Assembly (NCBI GenBank): GCA_017551705.1
Contig: JAFZLA010000082.1
Location: 1 to 64,000, forward strand
Reading direction: 5' to 3'
Origin: Treponema sp.
GTDB taxonomy: Bacteria > Spirochaetota > Spirochaetia > Treponematales > Treponemataceae
DNA: 64,000 bases
The first letter of the stretch is position 1. Every line of letters begins with the position of its first letter. Under the pieces are notes generated by a model. That model saw nothing but the letters and a program-made list of their open reading frames with translations, did not search any database and had not been told where the DNA came from. The position numbers were made by a program, and so were the translations under genes. Positions 33,616 through 42,557 of the stretch are shown here, one piece after another.

Positions 33616-34413
33616 TCATCCTTCAAAAAACTCGTAAATTCTGTCCACGTAGTCGGGGGCTTCGTCGTAGACCGCGTGTCCGTAGTTTTGGTACACGAAG
33701 GAACGGGAGGAATTTCCGGCAAGGCGCGCGATTTGGGGAGCTGCGTCCGCGCCAAAGATTTTGTCAAGGCCCGCGCCTACGGCAAGGATAGGGCATTTTA
33801 TTTTTGGAAGTAGGGAAGTTGCGTCAAAGTCCAGGACCGCGCGCGCCAAAGTGGCGAAGCGCTTTAGGTCCGCGCAAGTTGCTCCATCGAGGGAAGCAAA
33901 AATCGCGTCCTTGTATTTTTGATAAAAGTCTTGGCTGTAGACTGCGGCGGCGAAGGCTTGGTTAAGGTCGGCGGCTTTTCCTTCTTGCGCGAGGTCCGCC
34001 CAGTTCCCGATAAGCGCGGCGGCGGCTTCCGTCATTTTTGCGCATGTCGAGCCCAAAAAAAGCTTTGCGGCCAAGTCGGGGCGGCTTTTAGCGAGCGCTT
34101 GGGCGGCGATTCCTCCGGCGGAAATGCCAACGACACAGGCGCCTTTAACGCCAAGCGCGTCCAAAGATTCGGCCGCCGCTTTTGCCAAAAAGGCCGCGCC
34201 ACAATTTTGTGGCGGCTCCAGCGGCCGGTCCAACAAATAAATTTTATAGCCGTCCAAAAATTTTTGGTAGCGGTCGGCCACCGCTCCCGCAAGAGGCATA
34301 AGGCTTTTGTTGAAGATTCCGGGCAAAATTACAAGCGGCTTTTTCCCGTTCCCAAAAACGGCGCATTCGCATTGCGCGGATTTTGTTTGTACTGTCGTGG
34401 CTCTAACTTCCAT
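33616..34413 (-). CDS. Alpha/beta hydrolase
   Basis: The protein has 265 residues from the ATG at 34413; longer in-frame starts run into a GC-rich repeat and are unlikely. Features are the oxyanion strand KPLVILPGIFN, the nucleophile elbow VVGISAGGIAAQ (Ser), and the C-terminal ILAVGAGLDKIFG (Asp) and YGHAVYDEAPDYVDRI (His). The motif set is complete, so it is probably an active esterase or hydrolase of unknown substrate. A minus-strand -10-like TATATC lies about ten bases before the start. Confidence 0.88.
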   Translation of the reverse strand: MEVRATTVQTKSAQCECAVFGNGKKPLVILPGIFNKSLMPLAGAVADRYQKFLDGYKIYLLDRPLEPPQNCGAAFLAKAAAESLDALGVKGACVVGISAGGIAAQALAKSRPDLAAKLFLGSTCAKMTEAAAALIGNWADLAQEGKAADLNQAFAAAVYSQDFYQKYKDAIFASLDGATCADLKRFATLARAVLDFDATSLLPKIKCPILAVGAGLDKIFGADAAPQIARLAGNSSRSFVYQNYGHAVYDEAPDYVDRIYEFFEG

Positions 34414-34464
34414 TTTATCAAATGATATAGAAAAAAAGAAAAAGATTCTAGTTTCTTCCGCGTT

Positions 34465-34575
34465 AGGGATTGTAGCGCCGTAGTGCCGAGCGGAGCGAGG
34501 CATGAGCCGCGCAAGACGGCGAAGCGCGCAAAGCCCGACCCGGAGCGGCTGGCCGCGCAGGGGAACGCCCAAATC
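34465..34575. repeat. GC-rich block in an AT-rich intergenic region
   Basis: About 110 bases of GC-rich sequence (from GCCGTAGTGCCGAGCGGAGC onward) lie between the hydrolase and groEL and are flanked by A/T-rich DNA. It contains several short self-complementary words (AGCCGC, GCGGCT) but no clean terminator. It looks like a dispersed repeat or gene remnant. Only one copy was seen in this window. Confidence 0.35.
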
Positions 34576-34602
34576 CCCTCAAAAAATTCTTCCAAAATGC
34601 TC

Positions 34603-34676
34603 TTGCCGAATGGCGTTTTTTTTATTAAATTTAAAAGTAGAAAAAGAAAATCTTTCCGATTAAAAATATACGGAAA
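34603..34676 (+). promoter_or_regulatory. groEL promoter and downstream palindrome
   Basis: TTGCCG (34603-34608), 17 bases, TAAATT (34626-34631) is a plausible promoter. Downstream, TTTCCG (34653-34658) and CGGAAA (34671-34676) form a spaced palindrome in the leader, where a CIRCE element would sit. The sequence is not CIRCE. A different heat-shock regulator site is inferred. Confidence 0.45.
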
Positions 34677-34695
34677 AAATGTATAGGAGAAAAAT

Positions 34696-36318
34696 ATGGC
34701 AAAACAGTTGTTGTTCAATGAAGACGCGCGCAGAAAGTTGCTTTCTGGAGCGGAGCAAATCGCAAAGGCTGTTAAGGTGACGCTTGGTCCTTGCGGCCGC
34801 ATGGTCATGCTTGACAAAAAATACGGCTCGCCCACAATCACAAAGGACGGCGTGAGCGTCGCCAAAGAAGTTGAGCTCAAAGACCCCTACGAGAACATGG
34901 GAGCCCAGTTTGTTCGCGAAGTCGCTTCAAAGACTAACGACGACGCCGGAGACGGAACGACAACCGCCACAGTTTTGGCCTACGCCTTGGTTCGCGAAGG
35001 ACTCAAGTCTGTCGCCGCTGGAATGACCCCCATCGCAGTAAAGCGCGGAATGGACAAGGCCGTCGCCCTTACAATCGGCGAAATCAAAAAGAATTCAAAG
35101 CCGGTAAAGGGCGCTGACGACATCACTCACATCGCCACAATCTCGGCCAACAACGACGAGGAAATCGGCAAGATGCTCGCCGACGCGATCGAAAAGGTCG
35201 GAAAGGACGGAGTCATCACTGTCGAAGAGTCCAAGAACATGGACACAACGGTTGACACTGTCGAAGGAATGCAGTTCGACCGCGGTTACATCTCTTCTTA
35301 CTTTATCAACGACCGCGACAGAATGGAGGCCGATTTTGAAGACCCCTACATTTTGATTCACGACAAAAAAATCAGCACAATGAAAGACCTTCTTCCGATT
35401 TTGGAAAAGGTCGCCAACGAGGGCCGCTCGCTTGTCATCATCGCCGAAGACGTTGACGGCGAGGCTTTGACAACTTTGGTCTTGAACACTATCCGCGGAA
35501 CAATCAAAGTTTGCGCCGTCAAGGCTCCTGGCTTTGGCGACCGCCGCAAGGACATGCTTCAGGACATCGCCATTTTGACTGGCGGCCAGGTTGTCAGCGA
35601 CGAAGTTGGAATCAAGCTTGAGAACGCCGACATTTCTATGCTCGGAAAAGCCAAGTCTGTCAAAATTGACAAGGACAACACTACAATCGTTGGAGGCGCG
35701 GGCGCAAAGAAAGCCATCAGCGAGCGCGTCGCCGAGATTAAGAGCCAGATTGAAAAGTCTACTTCTACATACGACAAAGAGCAGCTCCAGAAGCGCTTGG
35801 CCAAGTTGGCCGGCGGCGTGGCCGTTATCAATGTCGGAGCCACAACCGAAACTGAGATGAAAGAAAAGAAGTTCCGCGTTGAGGACACAATCGCCGCCAC
35901 CCGCGCCGCTTTGGAAGAAGGCGTTGTCGCTGGAGGCGGACTCGCGCTCATCGAAGCCTCAAAGGCTTTGGAAACTATTCCCGCCGAATTGTCCGAGGAC
36001 GAAAAGGTTGGCTATAGAATCGTCAAGCGTGCTTTGGAAGAGCCTATCCGCCAGATTGCCGACAACGCCGGCGTTGACGGAGCGGTTGTGGCCGCCCGCG
36101 CCAAGAGCGAAAAGAAGGGCGTCGGCTACAACGCTTACACAGGCGAGTGGGTCAACATGATCGAAGCCGGTATCATCGACCCGGCTAAGGTAACTTGCAG
36201 CGCCCTCAAGAACGCCGCCAGCATCGCCGGAACAATGCTCACAACGGAATGCGCGATCACCGACATTCCTGAGCCAAAGCCCGCGATGCCCGCTCCCAAC
36301 CCGGAGATGGGATACTAA
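34696..36318 (+). CDS. groEL: Chaperonin GroEL
   Basis: The 540-residue protein forms the 60-kDa chaperonin ring that folds proteins with GroES and ATP. Signatures include the ATP-binding [19 protein letters not shown] and the C-terminal [10 protein letters not shown]-type [16 protein letters not shown] motif. The tail is [14 protein letters not shown]; the family's usual GGM repeats are missing. AGGAG precedes the ATG. No groES is adjacent. A strong terminator follows at 36361. Confidence 0.98.
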   Translation: MAKQLLFNEDARRKLLSGAEQIAKAVKVTLGPCGRMVMLDKKYGSPTITKDGVSVAKEVELKDPYENMGAQFVREVASKTNDDAGDGTTTATVLAYALVREGLKSVAAGMTPIAVKRGMDKAVALTIGEIKKNSKPVKGADDITHIATISANNDEEIGKMLADAIEKVGKDGVITVEESKNMDTTVDTVEGMQFDRGYISSYFINDRDRMEADFEDPYILIHDKKISTMKDLLPILEKVANEGRSLVIIAEDVDGEALTTLVLNTIRGTIKVCAVKAPGFGDRRKDMLQDIAILTGGQVVSDEVGIKLENADISMLGKAKSVKIDKDNTTIVGGAGAKKAISERVAEIKSQIEKSTSTYDKEQLQKRLAKLAGGVAVINVGATTETEMKEKKFRVEDTIAATRAALEEGVVAGGGLALIEASKALETIPAELSEDEKVGYRIVKRALEEPIRQIADNAGVDGAVVAARAKSEKKGVGYNAYTGEWVNMIEAGIIDPAKVTCSALKNAASIAGTMLTTECAITDIPEPKPAMPAPNPEMGY

Positions 36319-36322
36319 AAAG

Positions 36323-36348
36323 ATTGCCGCGTCAAGCGCGGCAATGAC
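36323..36348. repeat. Palindromic repeat, second copy of the 6258 element
   Basis: Arms ATTGCCGCG (36323-36331) and CGCGGCAAT (36337-36345), loop TCAAG, then GAC. The arm length, loop and flank match those of the copy inside the reductase gene, though the arm bases differ in a compensatory way. Confidence 0.7.
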
Positions 36349-36360
36349 AGGGTAACCAAC

Positions 36361-36395
36361 AAAAAAGCCGTCCGTTTTTTTCGGGCGGCTTTTTT
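36361..36395. terminator. groEL terminator (bidirectional)
   Basis: Stem AAAAAAGCCGTCCG (36361-36374) pairs with CGGGCGGCTTTTTT (36382-36395), with one T-G wobble. The loop is T7. It has A and T tracts on both sides, so it can also stop transcription from guaB. Confidence 0.88.
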
Positions 36396-36420
36396 GTCTT
36401 GCAACAGTTTTGTTTGATTA

Positions 36421-36497
36421 TTGCGGCGCGACAATTTTGTCCGCGCCGCAAAAGGAACGAGTCAAGGCTTTAAGCGAAGCGCGCCTTGACCGTTCCT
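36421..36497. repeat. Two adjacent long hairpins after guaB
   Basis: Hairpin A: TTGCGGCGCG (36421-36430) and CGCGCCGCAA (36442-36451), with inner ACAA/TTGT pairing. Hairpin B: AGGAACG plus GTCAAGGC (36453-36459, 36461-36468) against GCCTTGAC plus CGTTCCT (36483-36497), with one bulged A. Hairpin B touches the guaB stop codon. A GCCTTGGCTCGTTCCT word at about 38320-38335 is a partial relative. Confidence 0.65.
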
Positions 36498-38007
36498 ATT
36501 GCGCGCGAATCGACGCGTTGCGGACAACTACGTCGTGGGCGCCGCCTTCGCGGAGGCTGGCCGGGCTTACCAAAGTGAGCTTGGCCTTTTCTTGCAGCTC
36601 GGGGATTGTGACCGCGCCGCAGTTGCACATTGTGTGTATGATTTTGCTTGTCGTAATCTGAATGTTGTCGTGCAGGCTTCCGGCGTAGGGAACGTAGCTG
36701 TCTACGCCTTCCTCAAAGGCCATCTTTTTGGCTCCGCCCAAATCGTAGCGCTGCCAGTTGCGGGCGCGGTTGCTTCCTTCGCCCCAGTATTCCTTTACGT
36801 AGTTGCCGTTTACGATGAGCTTGTTTGTGGGCGATTCGTCAAAGCGGGCAAAGTAGCGGCCAAGCATAACAAAGTCCGCGCCCATGGCAAGCGCCAAAGT
36901 TATGTGGTTGTCGTGCACGATTCCGCCGTCCGAGCAAATCGGAACGTAGATGCCGGTCTCTTTGTAGTATTCGTCGCGCGCTTTGGCAACCTCAATCGTC
37001 GCGGTGGCTTGGCCGCGGCCGATGCCTTTTTGTTCGCGAGTGATGCAGATGGAGCCGCCGCCGATTCCGATTTTTACAAAGTCGGCGCCCGCTTCGGCCA
37101 AGAACCTAAAGCCTTCGGCGTCGACAACGTTTCCGGCTCCGACTTTTACGTCCTTGCCAAAATTTTCGTGAATGTCCTTGAGCGCGCGGCGCTGCCATTC
37201 GGTAAAGCCTTCGGAAGAGTCAAGGCACAAAACGTCGGCTCCGGCTTTTAGCAAAAGCGGAACGCGTTCCATGTAGTCGCGCGTGTTGATTCCCGCTCCG
37301 ACAATGTAGCGCTTTTGGCCGTCCAACAGTTCCAACGGATGCTCTTCGTGGCTTGCGTAGTCCTTGCGGAAAACCAAGTATTGCAAGTTGCCGTTTTTGT
37401 CAACGATGGGCAGCTGGTTGATTTTGCGTTCCCAAATAAGGTCGTTGGCCTGGTCAAGAGTGATGTCGCTCTGGCCCACCACCAAGTCCTTGAGGGGAGT
37501 CATGTATTTGCTAACCGGGTCTTCGGGGTTGCAGTGGCTCATTCTAAAGTCGCGCTCGGTGATGATTCCCATCAGCTTTCCGTTGTGCTCGCCGTTCTCA
37601 GTCACGGCCACGGTGGAGTGTCCTGTCTGCTCGATTTTTTCGCAAAGCTCGCGCAAGGTTTGGTCGGGTCGGATGTTGGTGTCGGACGAAACAAAGCCAG
37701 CCTTGTACATTTTTACGTGCGCGATCATCGCGGCTTGGTCGGCTATTGTCTGCGAGCCGTAGATGAAGCTTATTCCGCCTTCTTTTGCCAAGGCGATGGC
37801 CATTTTGTCGTTGGAAACTGACTGCATCACGGCGCTGACCATCGGAATGTTCATGTAAAGCGCCGATTTTTCGCCCGCCTTTTTGTTGTAGCGGACAAGG
37901 GGGGTTCGCAATGACACGTTGGCGGGAATGCAGTCCGCCGAGGTGTAGCCCGGAATCAATAGATACTCGTCGAATGTGTGGGACGGTTCGTCAAAGAAGT
38001 ACGCCAT
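36496..38007 (-). CDS. guaB: Inosine-5'-monophosphate dehydrogenase
   Basis: The 503-residue enzyme oxidises IMP to XMP with NAD, the committed step of GMP synthesis. The barrel holds the catalytic cysteine in [20 protein letters not shown]. Two CBS motifs interrupt it (about residues 100-220, e.g. [11 protein letters not shown] and [11 protein letters not shown]). [12 protein letters not shown] and the C-terminal region are typical of the family. AAGGAG precedes the ATG, and a strong promoter lies at 38047-38075. The purine context is shared with adenine deaminase at 46287. Confidence 0.95.
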   Translation of the reverse strand: MAYFFDEPSHTFDEYLLIPGYTSADCIPANVSLRTPLVRYNKKAGEKSALYMNIPMVSAVMQSVSNDKMAIALAKEGGISFIYGSQTIADQAAMIAHVKMYKAGFVSSDTNIRPDQTLRELCEKIEQTGHSTVAVTENGEHNGKLMGIITERDFRMSHCNPEDPVSKYMTPLKDLVVGQSDITLDQANDLIWERKINQLPIVDKNGNLQYLVFRKDYASHEEHPLELLDGQKRYIVGAGINTRDYMERVPLLLKAGADVLCLDSSEGFTEWQRRALKDIHENFGKDVKVGAGNVVDAEGFRFLAEAGADFVKIGIGGGSICITREQKGIGRGQATATIEVAKARDEYYKETGIYVPICSDGGIVHDNHITLALAMGADFVMLGRYFARFDESPTNKLIVNGNYVKEYWGEGSNRARNWQRYDLGGAKKMAFEEGVDSYVPYAGSLHDNIQITTSKIIHTMCNCGAVTIPELQEKAKLTLVSPASLREGGAHDVVVRNASIRAQ

Positions 38008-38046
38008 AATCTTCTCCTTAATATATAAAATCTAAAAAATTGAATT

Positions 38047-38075
38047 ATTATAACGCAGTTTGTTGAATCTGTAAA
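38047..38075 (-). promoter_or_regulatory. guaB promoter
   Basis: On the minus strand, TTTACA (38075-38070), 17 bases, TATAAT (38052-38047). The leader is about 33 bases with an AAGGAG site. No purine riboswitch fold is visible in so short a leader. Confidence 0.75.
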
Positions 38076-38086
38076 GCGCCACTGTA

Positions 38087-38245
38087 GCGTCCTGCGGACG
38101 CGGTGAACCCCCTCGAAACAACGATTTTAGGCTTGCTTGCAAAGGCACGAGGGGAAAAAAACAAGCGGCGGCTGTAAAGGAGATAAATCAGCCGCCGCCC
38201 TGGAGGTTTTTCATTATGTTCTGCTTGACTGTAACTGTAATATAA
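38087..38245 (+). other. Structured intergenic region with hairpins and a nine-codon ORF
   Basis: This gene-free stretch holds a hairpin GCGTCC/GGACGC (38087-38101), a long-range pair CCCCTCG/CGAGGGG around 38109-38156, and a perfect 10-base hairpin GCGGCGGCTG/CAGCCGCCGC (38165-38174, 38189-38198) with AAGGAG in its loop. GGAGG (38202-38206) then leads to ATG 38216 and a nine-codon frame, MFCLTVTVI, ending at 38245. It may be a small RNA or a tiny hydrophobic peptide gene. Function unknown. Confidence 0.4.
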
Positions 38246-38333
38246 GCAAACGGGCCGGCAAATAGTTACACAAATTTCGCAAAAAAGTTGCGTTTTTTTG
38301 CGCTATTGCGGCGCAGCGGGCCTTGGCTCGTTC

Positions 38334-40241
38334 CTAATCTTTTACGTAAATTGTGACTATGTCGCTAAAGGCAAGGCCGCCGTAGCATTTAAAGTTGATT
38401 GTCACAGTGTTGCTGGTCGCCGTTCCCAGCTTAAAGGGCATGCTGCCGTAGGGGCCGATGTTGCCAAAAAGCTGTCCGTCGTTTAGCAAAAGGGGGCCTA
38501 TGTAGGCTGTTGTTGGCTTGGCGCGGCCTTTTTTTGCCCAATCGGCTTTTGCGTAAATGTTCGCTTTTGGAAGGTCGCTGAACGGAATGGATGTGTTCGA
38601 GATGTAATTTTTTCCATTAATGTCCGAATAACCTGATATGTCGCACCAGCCGTAAAAGGCCTCCCACAAGTTTATCGCGGTGAGTGGGTAGAGGTAAGTT
38701 TGTGTGGTCCCTAAGTCATCGGTGTAGTTGTGAGTGAAGAGGGTGTTGCCCGGATATGTGGTCGCGTCATGGTCAAAGCCGGCGCCTGAGATGTGGACAA
38801 ACTTGTCGTTTTCGTATTCTTGAAGCAGGCTTGTGGCTGTGTAGGATTTTTGTGTTACGGCCGCAATGGCCGCCAAAATAGACTGCATGTCAACTTTGTT
38901 GTTGCGGGTAAGCTCCCTTATGAATTTGACGCCGCCAAATTTGCGGACAAGCCATGAGCCTAGCATAAAGGTTGCTGAATATGTTCCTACGTCCTGGCCT
39001 GTAAGCCCTGTGCCCCATGTGTCGTTATAGTTTGCTGAGGGGAGGCGCGCTTTTGGCGTGCTGGCCAAATCGCCGTTTACGTCGCTGTCGGATATGTCCA
39101 AGTAGGCTTGCATCATGTCTTCGCACATCATGGCCATGAGCTCGCCAAACCAGTAAGTCCATTGGACTCCATTGTTCAAAGTTTTTTGGGTGAACGATAT
39201 TGCGTGCGAAAATTCGTGCAGCGAGGTGGAATAGGCTTCCAGGGGCTGCTTTATGAGGGTTTGGCTGTCCAGATATACAAAGCGGCCTTCGTTGCTTCCG
39301 CTGTAGCCCTTTATAAAGTCGCCCTGGAAAATAAAGCCGTAAAGGTTGCCAACTGTCAGCATGTCGTAAAGCATGATGTTGATTTTGTCGCCTGTCTTGG
39401 AATACGTTGACATGGGCGCGTATTTAGTGGTGTTGTCATAGTCGTCCACTGTGTAAATGTAGTCTGAAACGTTTCCGTAAATGTGGCTTACAAGTCCGTA
39501 GCCGTTAATGAATTTTTTTCCAAGTTTTTGCGCGGCGGTCACAAAGGCGCTTGTGTCCGCCTTGTAGTATTGGTCGTCCGTTCTTACCCAAATGTTGTAC
39601 GCGCTTTCTGAAACAATAAGCTTGAATTCCACGTCTTTGTCAAAATAATTCAAGTTTTTGTCAATATGGAGCGCGCAAAATGTGTCGGTGTCTCCGACGT
39701 CATAGCTTTTGGGTGAGGCCATAACTCCGGGCGCCAGGCTTTTTGAAACGCCGATCTTTTTGGCGCTCTTTAGGCCGTCCAAATATAGTTGGTAAATGCG
39801 CGCGTGGGGGTCCGTATCTTTTGCGGTCTCAAAATCGGGCAGGCCAAAGGCTTGCTCGGCAAAGCCGCCAATGTCGTCAAGTCCCCCCGCCGCGCTTTTG
39901 GACTCCGCGACGCTGGACGAAATTCCGGACGAGACGGTCGCGATTCTAGTGTTGTTGCTTGCAATTGTTTTTGTCAAAGGGTTTGTCCGCGCCATGTAGA
40001 TTGTCTTTCCGCTGACGCCGGACAACACGAGGGTTTTTGTGGTGTTTTCTACAGTTATCGGCGCGCTTGTTGCGTCGGCGTATTGTGTTTGCGTCATCGC
40101 GCTGGCGGGATGTTGGTCGTAGCGGATGTATGAGTCGTCCGAGTCGCTTATGACGCAACCCGCATATAAAAGCGCCGCAAAAAGCGCCAAGGCCGGCGCG
40201 AATAATTTTATTGGCTTTAGAATCTTTGTCTTTAAAATCAT
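38334..40241 (-). CDS. M30-like zinc metallopeptidase lipoprotein, copy 2
   Basis: The protein has 635 residues from the ATG at 40241, which follows AGGAGG; the longer frame upstream is not used. The lipobox is LYAGC. The N-terminal part contains the conserved QHPASAM and a strand-rich segment. The HExxH zinc motif is HEFSH (H342, E343, H346), followed by a GELMAMMCEDMM helix where M30 hyicolysin-type peptidases place the third ligand (NEGxAM-AED). It is a clear paralogue of 40594 (shared YLYP-TAI-LW and FGGVK blocks). It is an exported protease candidate; activity is inferred. Confidence 0.82.
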   Translation of the reverse strand: MILKTKILKPIKLFAPALALFAALLYAGCVISDSDDSYIRYDQHPASAMTQTQYADATSAPITVENTTKTLVLSGVSGKTIYMARTNPLTKTIASNNTRIATVSSGISSSVAESKSAAGGLDDIGGFAEQAFGLPDFETAKDTDPHARIYQLYLDGLKSAKKIGVSKSLAPGVMASPKSYDVGDTDTFCALHIDKNLNYFDKDVEFKLIVSESAYNIWVRTDDQYYKADTSAFVTAAQKLGKKFINGYGLVSHIYGNVSDYIYTVDDYDNTTKYAPMSTYSKTGDKINIMLYDMLTVGNLYGFIFQGDFIKGYSGSNEGRFVYLDSQTLIKQPLEAYSTSLHEFSHAISFTQKTLNNGVQWTYWFGELMAMMCEDMMQAYLDISDSDVNGDLASTPKARLPSANYNDTWGTGLTGQDVGTYSATFMLGSWLVRKFGGVKFIRELTRNNKVDMQSILAAIAAVTQKSYTATSLLQEYENDKFVHISGAGFDHDATTYPGNTLFTHNYTDDLGTTQTYLYPLTAINLWEAFYGWCDISGYSDINGKNYISNTSIPFSDLPKANIYAKADWAKKGRAKPTTAYIGPLLLNDGQLFGNIGPYGSMPFKLGTATSNTVTINFKCYGGLAFSDIVTIYVKD

Positions 40242-40263
40242 AGTCCGGCCTCCTGTGGCGCTG

Positions 40264-40581
40264 TTAGAGTTTTTTCCAACCGTCAACTTTGAGTACGACG
40301 GCGCCCGGCATTTCTACCGGCGCTTTGTCGCCTGTCAACGTTCCGTCAATGCGGACAGCGTTTCCGTGCAAATCGCCCAGCTGGTATTTGTCGCCGTCTT
40401 TTGCGTCAAGGTAGTAAATCGTTCCGTCCTGCGCCTTGAGTCCCAAGCGCGCAAAGGGAGCGTTTCCGTAATATTCAACGACGCCAGTCACTTGCGCCTT
40501 TTTGCCGTTCTTTGCCATTCCAAACGCTGAACTGAGCGCAAGAGCCGCTACCGCCGCAAACAAAAATACTTTTGCTTTCAT
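40264..40581 (-). CDS. Small secreted protein, OB-fold-like
   Basis: The protein has 105 residues with a signal peptide (KVFLFAAVAALALSSAFG). The mature part of about 85 residues is strand-rich (QVTGVVEYYGNAPFARLGL, IYYLDAKDG, AVRIDGTLTGD, AVVLKVDGWKKL), similar to small periplasmic OB-fold proteins. AGGAG precedes the ATG. It lies between the two M30-like lipoprotein genes on the same strand, so a protease-related role such as inhibitor or chaperone is possible but unproven. Confidence 0.75.
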   Translation of the reverse strand: MKAKVFLFAAVAALALSSAFGMAKNGKKAQVTGVVEYYGNAPFARLGLKAQDGTIYYLDAKDGDKYQLGDLHGNAVRIDGTLTGDKAPVEMPGAVVLKVDGWKKL

Positions 40582-40593
40582 AAAATCAATCTC

Positions 40594-42444
40594 CTATTTT
40601 ACGTAAATTGTCATGGCATCGCCAAACTTGTCGCCGTCACATGTAAAGGTGATTGTAACGGTGTCTTGGGTGGCGGTTACGATTTTTGCTAAACAATATC
40701 CGTAAGGGCCAATGTTCGCTTTTATATTGCTTTTGAAAAGACATGGGCCGACATATACGTTTTCGTGCGCGGGATCTGTGTTCTCTGTTGTGCCATAAAT
40801 GTTTCCGTTTGGAACGCCGCTGAAAAGTCTTGTTTGGTTTTGTATGAGAGCTTCGCAGCCGGCTACATACCAATCATAGAATTGGTTTGTATTCCATAAG
40901 TCGATGGCGGTAAATGGGTAGAGATAGGTAGTTCCGTTGTTGTCGCAAGTGAGCGTCGCGTCACCTGAATATGTGGCGGCGTTTTTGTTAAGGCCTGCGC
41001 CCGTTTTTTGTTCCAGCATGTCTTCCGCAAAAAGAGGCATAAGGCTTTGAATGGTATGGTTAGTTCCGTTTACTTTGTTCACTGCGTTCACAATTGAATC
41101 CCAGTCTACAAAAGCGTTTGTGGCAAGCTCTTTTACAAGCTTTACGCCGCCAAAGCGCCTTGCAAGCCAGGCTCCAAGCTCAAAGGCTTCCGCGTAAACT
41201 TCGCGTCCGTTTCCAGTAAGTCCATAAGTTCCTCCGTATCTGTTGGCCAAAGACAAGCGGCCCTTGGGGGTGGTTTTCAATGAACTTACGCCGTCAGAGG
41301 CGCTTTTTACTGTCACATTGTCATCGGTTACACCCAAGTAGTTTTGCATCATGTCTTCGCAAAGCATGGCCAGCATCTCTCCGTACCAGTAAGTCCATTT
41401 GACTTTGTTTTTTAACGTCTTTTGGTTGTAAGATATGGCGTGAGAGAATTCGTGCAGCATAGTTGTGTAGGCGTTGCCCAAATCGTTTAATATTATTGAA
41501 GAGTCTATGTAAAGAAAGCGGCCGTTGTTTGAGAAATTGTTTTCTGAGTCGTAATAGTTGTCAGCATGATTTACATAGCCTTCCAAACCTTTGAGGTTTT
41601 CTTCGTTCAGCATGGAAAAGAACATGATGTTGATTTTATCTCCGCACTTTGACAAGTCCGACATATTTCCCTTCTCGCTTTGGGGGCCTGTGCCTGTGCT
41701 TCCATTGTAGAGCTTTGAAGACGGCTCGCCGTAAATGTGGCTTATCAGCTTGTAGCCTTGAAAGAATTTTTCTCCGGCTGTTTTGGCGTTGCTTTCAAAT
41801 GTTGTTGGGTCGGTGTAATAAGGGTCGTCGGCTTTAACCCATAGGTTGTATTTTTCGTAGCTTGCAAAAAGTTTGAACGTCTTTTTTACAAGTTCACCCG
41901 TGCTAAAGTTTGTAAGTTGCAAAAAGTCTTCTGTGGCGCCTACATTGTAGTCTACTGACGCCTGAATGGCGGGCGCCGCGTTTTTTGAAGCTTTAATTTT
42001 TGAAATGTTTTCCAAAAAACGTTCTTCTAGCAAGGCGCGGGGGTCTTTTTGTTGCATTTCAAAAGCGTCTTGGATGGCTTGCGCGCTGATGGAGGTTTGG
42101 GCTTGAACCGAGGCCTGGGTTTGGGGTAAAGCGTAGCGAGTGTTATCCTCAGCTATAGCTGTGTCCCCTGTGTTGAAGCGGACCATGTAAAAAGTTTTTC
42201 CGGCCGCGCCTGTGATTTTCAAAGTTTTTGTCGTTGGATTGACCGTAATCTTTCCGTCCGTAGCGGCCGCTGTTTGCGTCGCCACCATTGCGCTGGCGGG
42301 ATGATATTCAGGTTTTGGCAGGGTGTAGTTGCTTTGTCCGCCACCGCTTCCTCCGTCGGAACTGTTGGAACAACCGGCAAAAATAGCCGCCATTGCAAGC
42401 GCCAAGATTGGCGCGGCGTTTTTAATGCATTTAAAAGCTTTCAT
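40594..42444 (-). CDS. M30-like zinc metallopeptidase lipoprotein, copy 1
   Basis: The protein has 616 residues. The lipobox IFAGC is followed by a Ser/Gly-rich linker. It contains YHPASAM, HEFSH (H331, E332, H335) and GEMLAMLCEDMM, the same M30-like arrangement as its neighbour copy. The C-terminal region (about 520-616) includes NIYGTTENTDPAHENVYVG and ends with a strand-rich domain. It is the first gene of the three-gene run. Its promoter is leaderless-type. The peptidase clan is inferred from motif order. Confidence 0.82.
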   Translation of the reverse strand: MKAFKCIKNAAPILALAMAAIFAGCSNSSDGGSGGGQSNYTLPKPEYHPASAMVATQTAAATDGKITVNPTTKTLKITGAAGKTFYMVRFNTGDTAIAEDNTRYALPQTQASVQAQTSISAQAIQDAFEMQQKDPRALLEERFLENISKIKASKNAAPAIQASVDYNVGATEDFLQLTNFSTGELVKKTFKLFASYEKYNLWVKADDPYYTDPTTFESNAKTAGEKFFQGYKLISHIYGEPSSKLYNGSTGTGPQSEKGNMSDLSKCGDKINIMFFSMLNEENLKGLEGYVNHADNYYDSENNFSNNGRFLYIDSSIILNDLGNAYTTMLHEFSHAISYNQKTLKNKVKWTYWYGEMLAMLCEDMMQNYLGVTDDNVTVKSASDGVSSLKTTPKGRLSLANRYGGTYGLTGNGREVYAEAFELGAWLARRFGGVKLVKELATNAFVDWDSIVNAVNKVNGTNHTIQSLMPLFAEDMLEQKTGAGLNKNAATYSGDATLTCDNNGTTYLYPFTAIDLWNTNQFYDWYVAGCEALIQNQTRLFSGVPNGNIYGTTENTDPAHENVYVGPCLFKSNIKANIGPYGYCLAKIVTATQDTVTITFTCDGDKFGDAMTIYVK

Positions 42445-42452
42445 AAACTAGA

Positions 42453-42481
42453 ATTTTACCATAAGATAGGCCAAAATTCAA
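42453..42481 (-). promoter_or_regulatory. Promoter of the M30-like lipoprotein run, leaderless geometry
   Basis: On the minus strand, TTGAAT (42481-42476), 17 bases, TAAAAT (42458-42453). The predicted +1 is 42446, two bases before the ATG. Confidence 0.7.
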
Positions 42482-42520
42482 GCAAAAAACGACGCGGACG
42501 GGCGATGGCAGGGGCCGCGA

Positions 42521-42549
42521 TTGAACAAGGGCCGCTTTTATGGTAGAAT
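42521..42549 (+). promoter_or_regulatory. argS promoter, leaderless geometry
   Basis: TTGAAC (42521-42526), 17 bases, TAGAAT (42544-42549). The predicted +1 is 42556, two bases before the ATG at 42558. Confidence 0.75.
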
Positions 42550-42557
42550 GTTTCATT

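Noticed and set aside
34577-34695. CIRCE element before groEL
   Set aside because: The TTAGCACTC-N9-GAGTGCTAA pattern is not present; only the unrelated TTTCCG/CGGAAA palindrome is.
36499-37251. Antisense open frame (250 codons) opposite guaB
   Set aside because: It is a shadow of the IMP dehydrogenase coding frame with no independent evidence.
38008-38046. Purine riboswitch before guaB
   Set aside because: The leader is about 33 bases, with no conserved purine aptamer bases.
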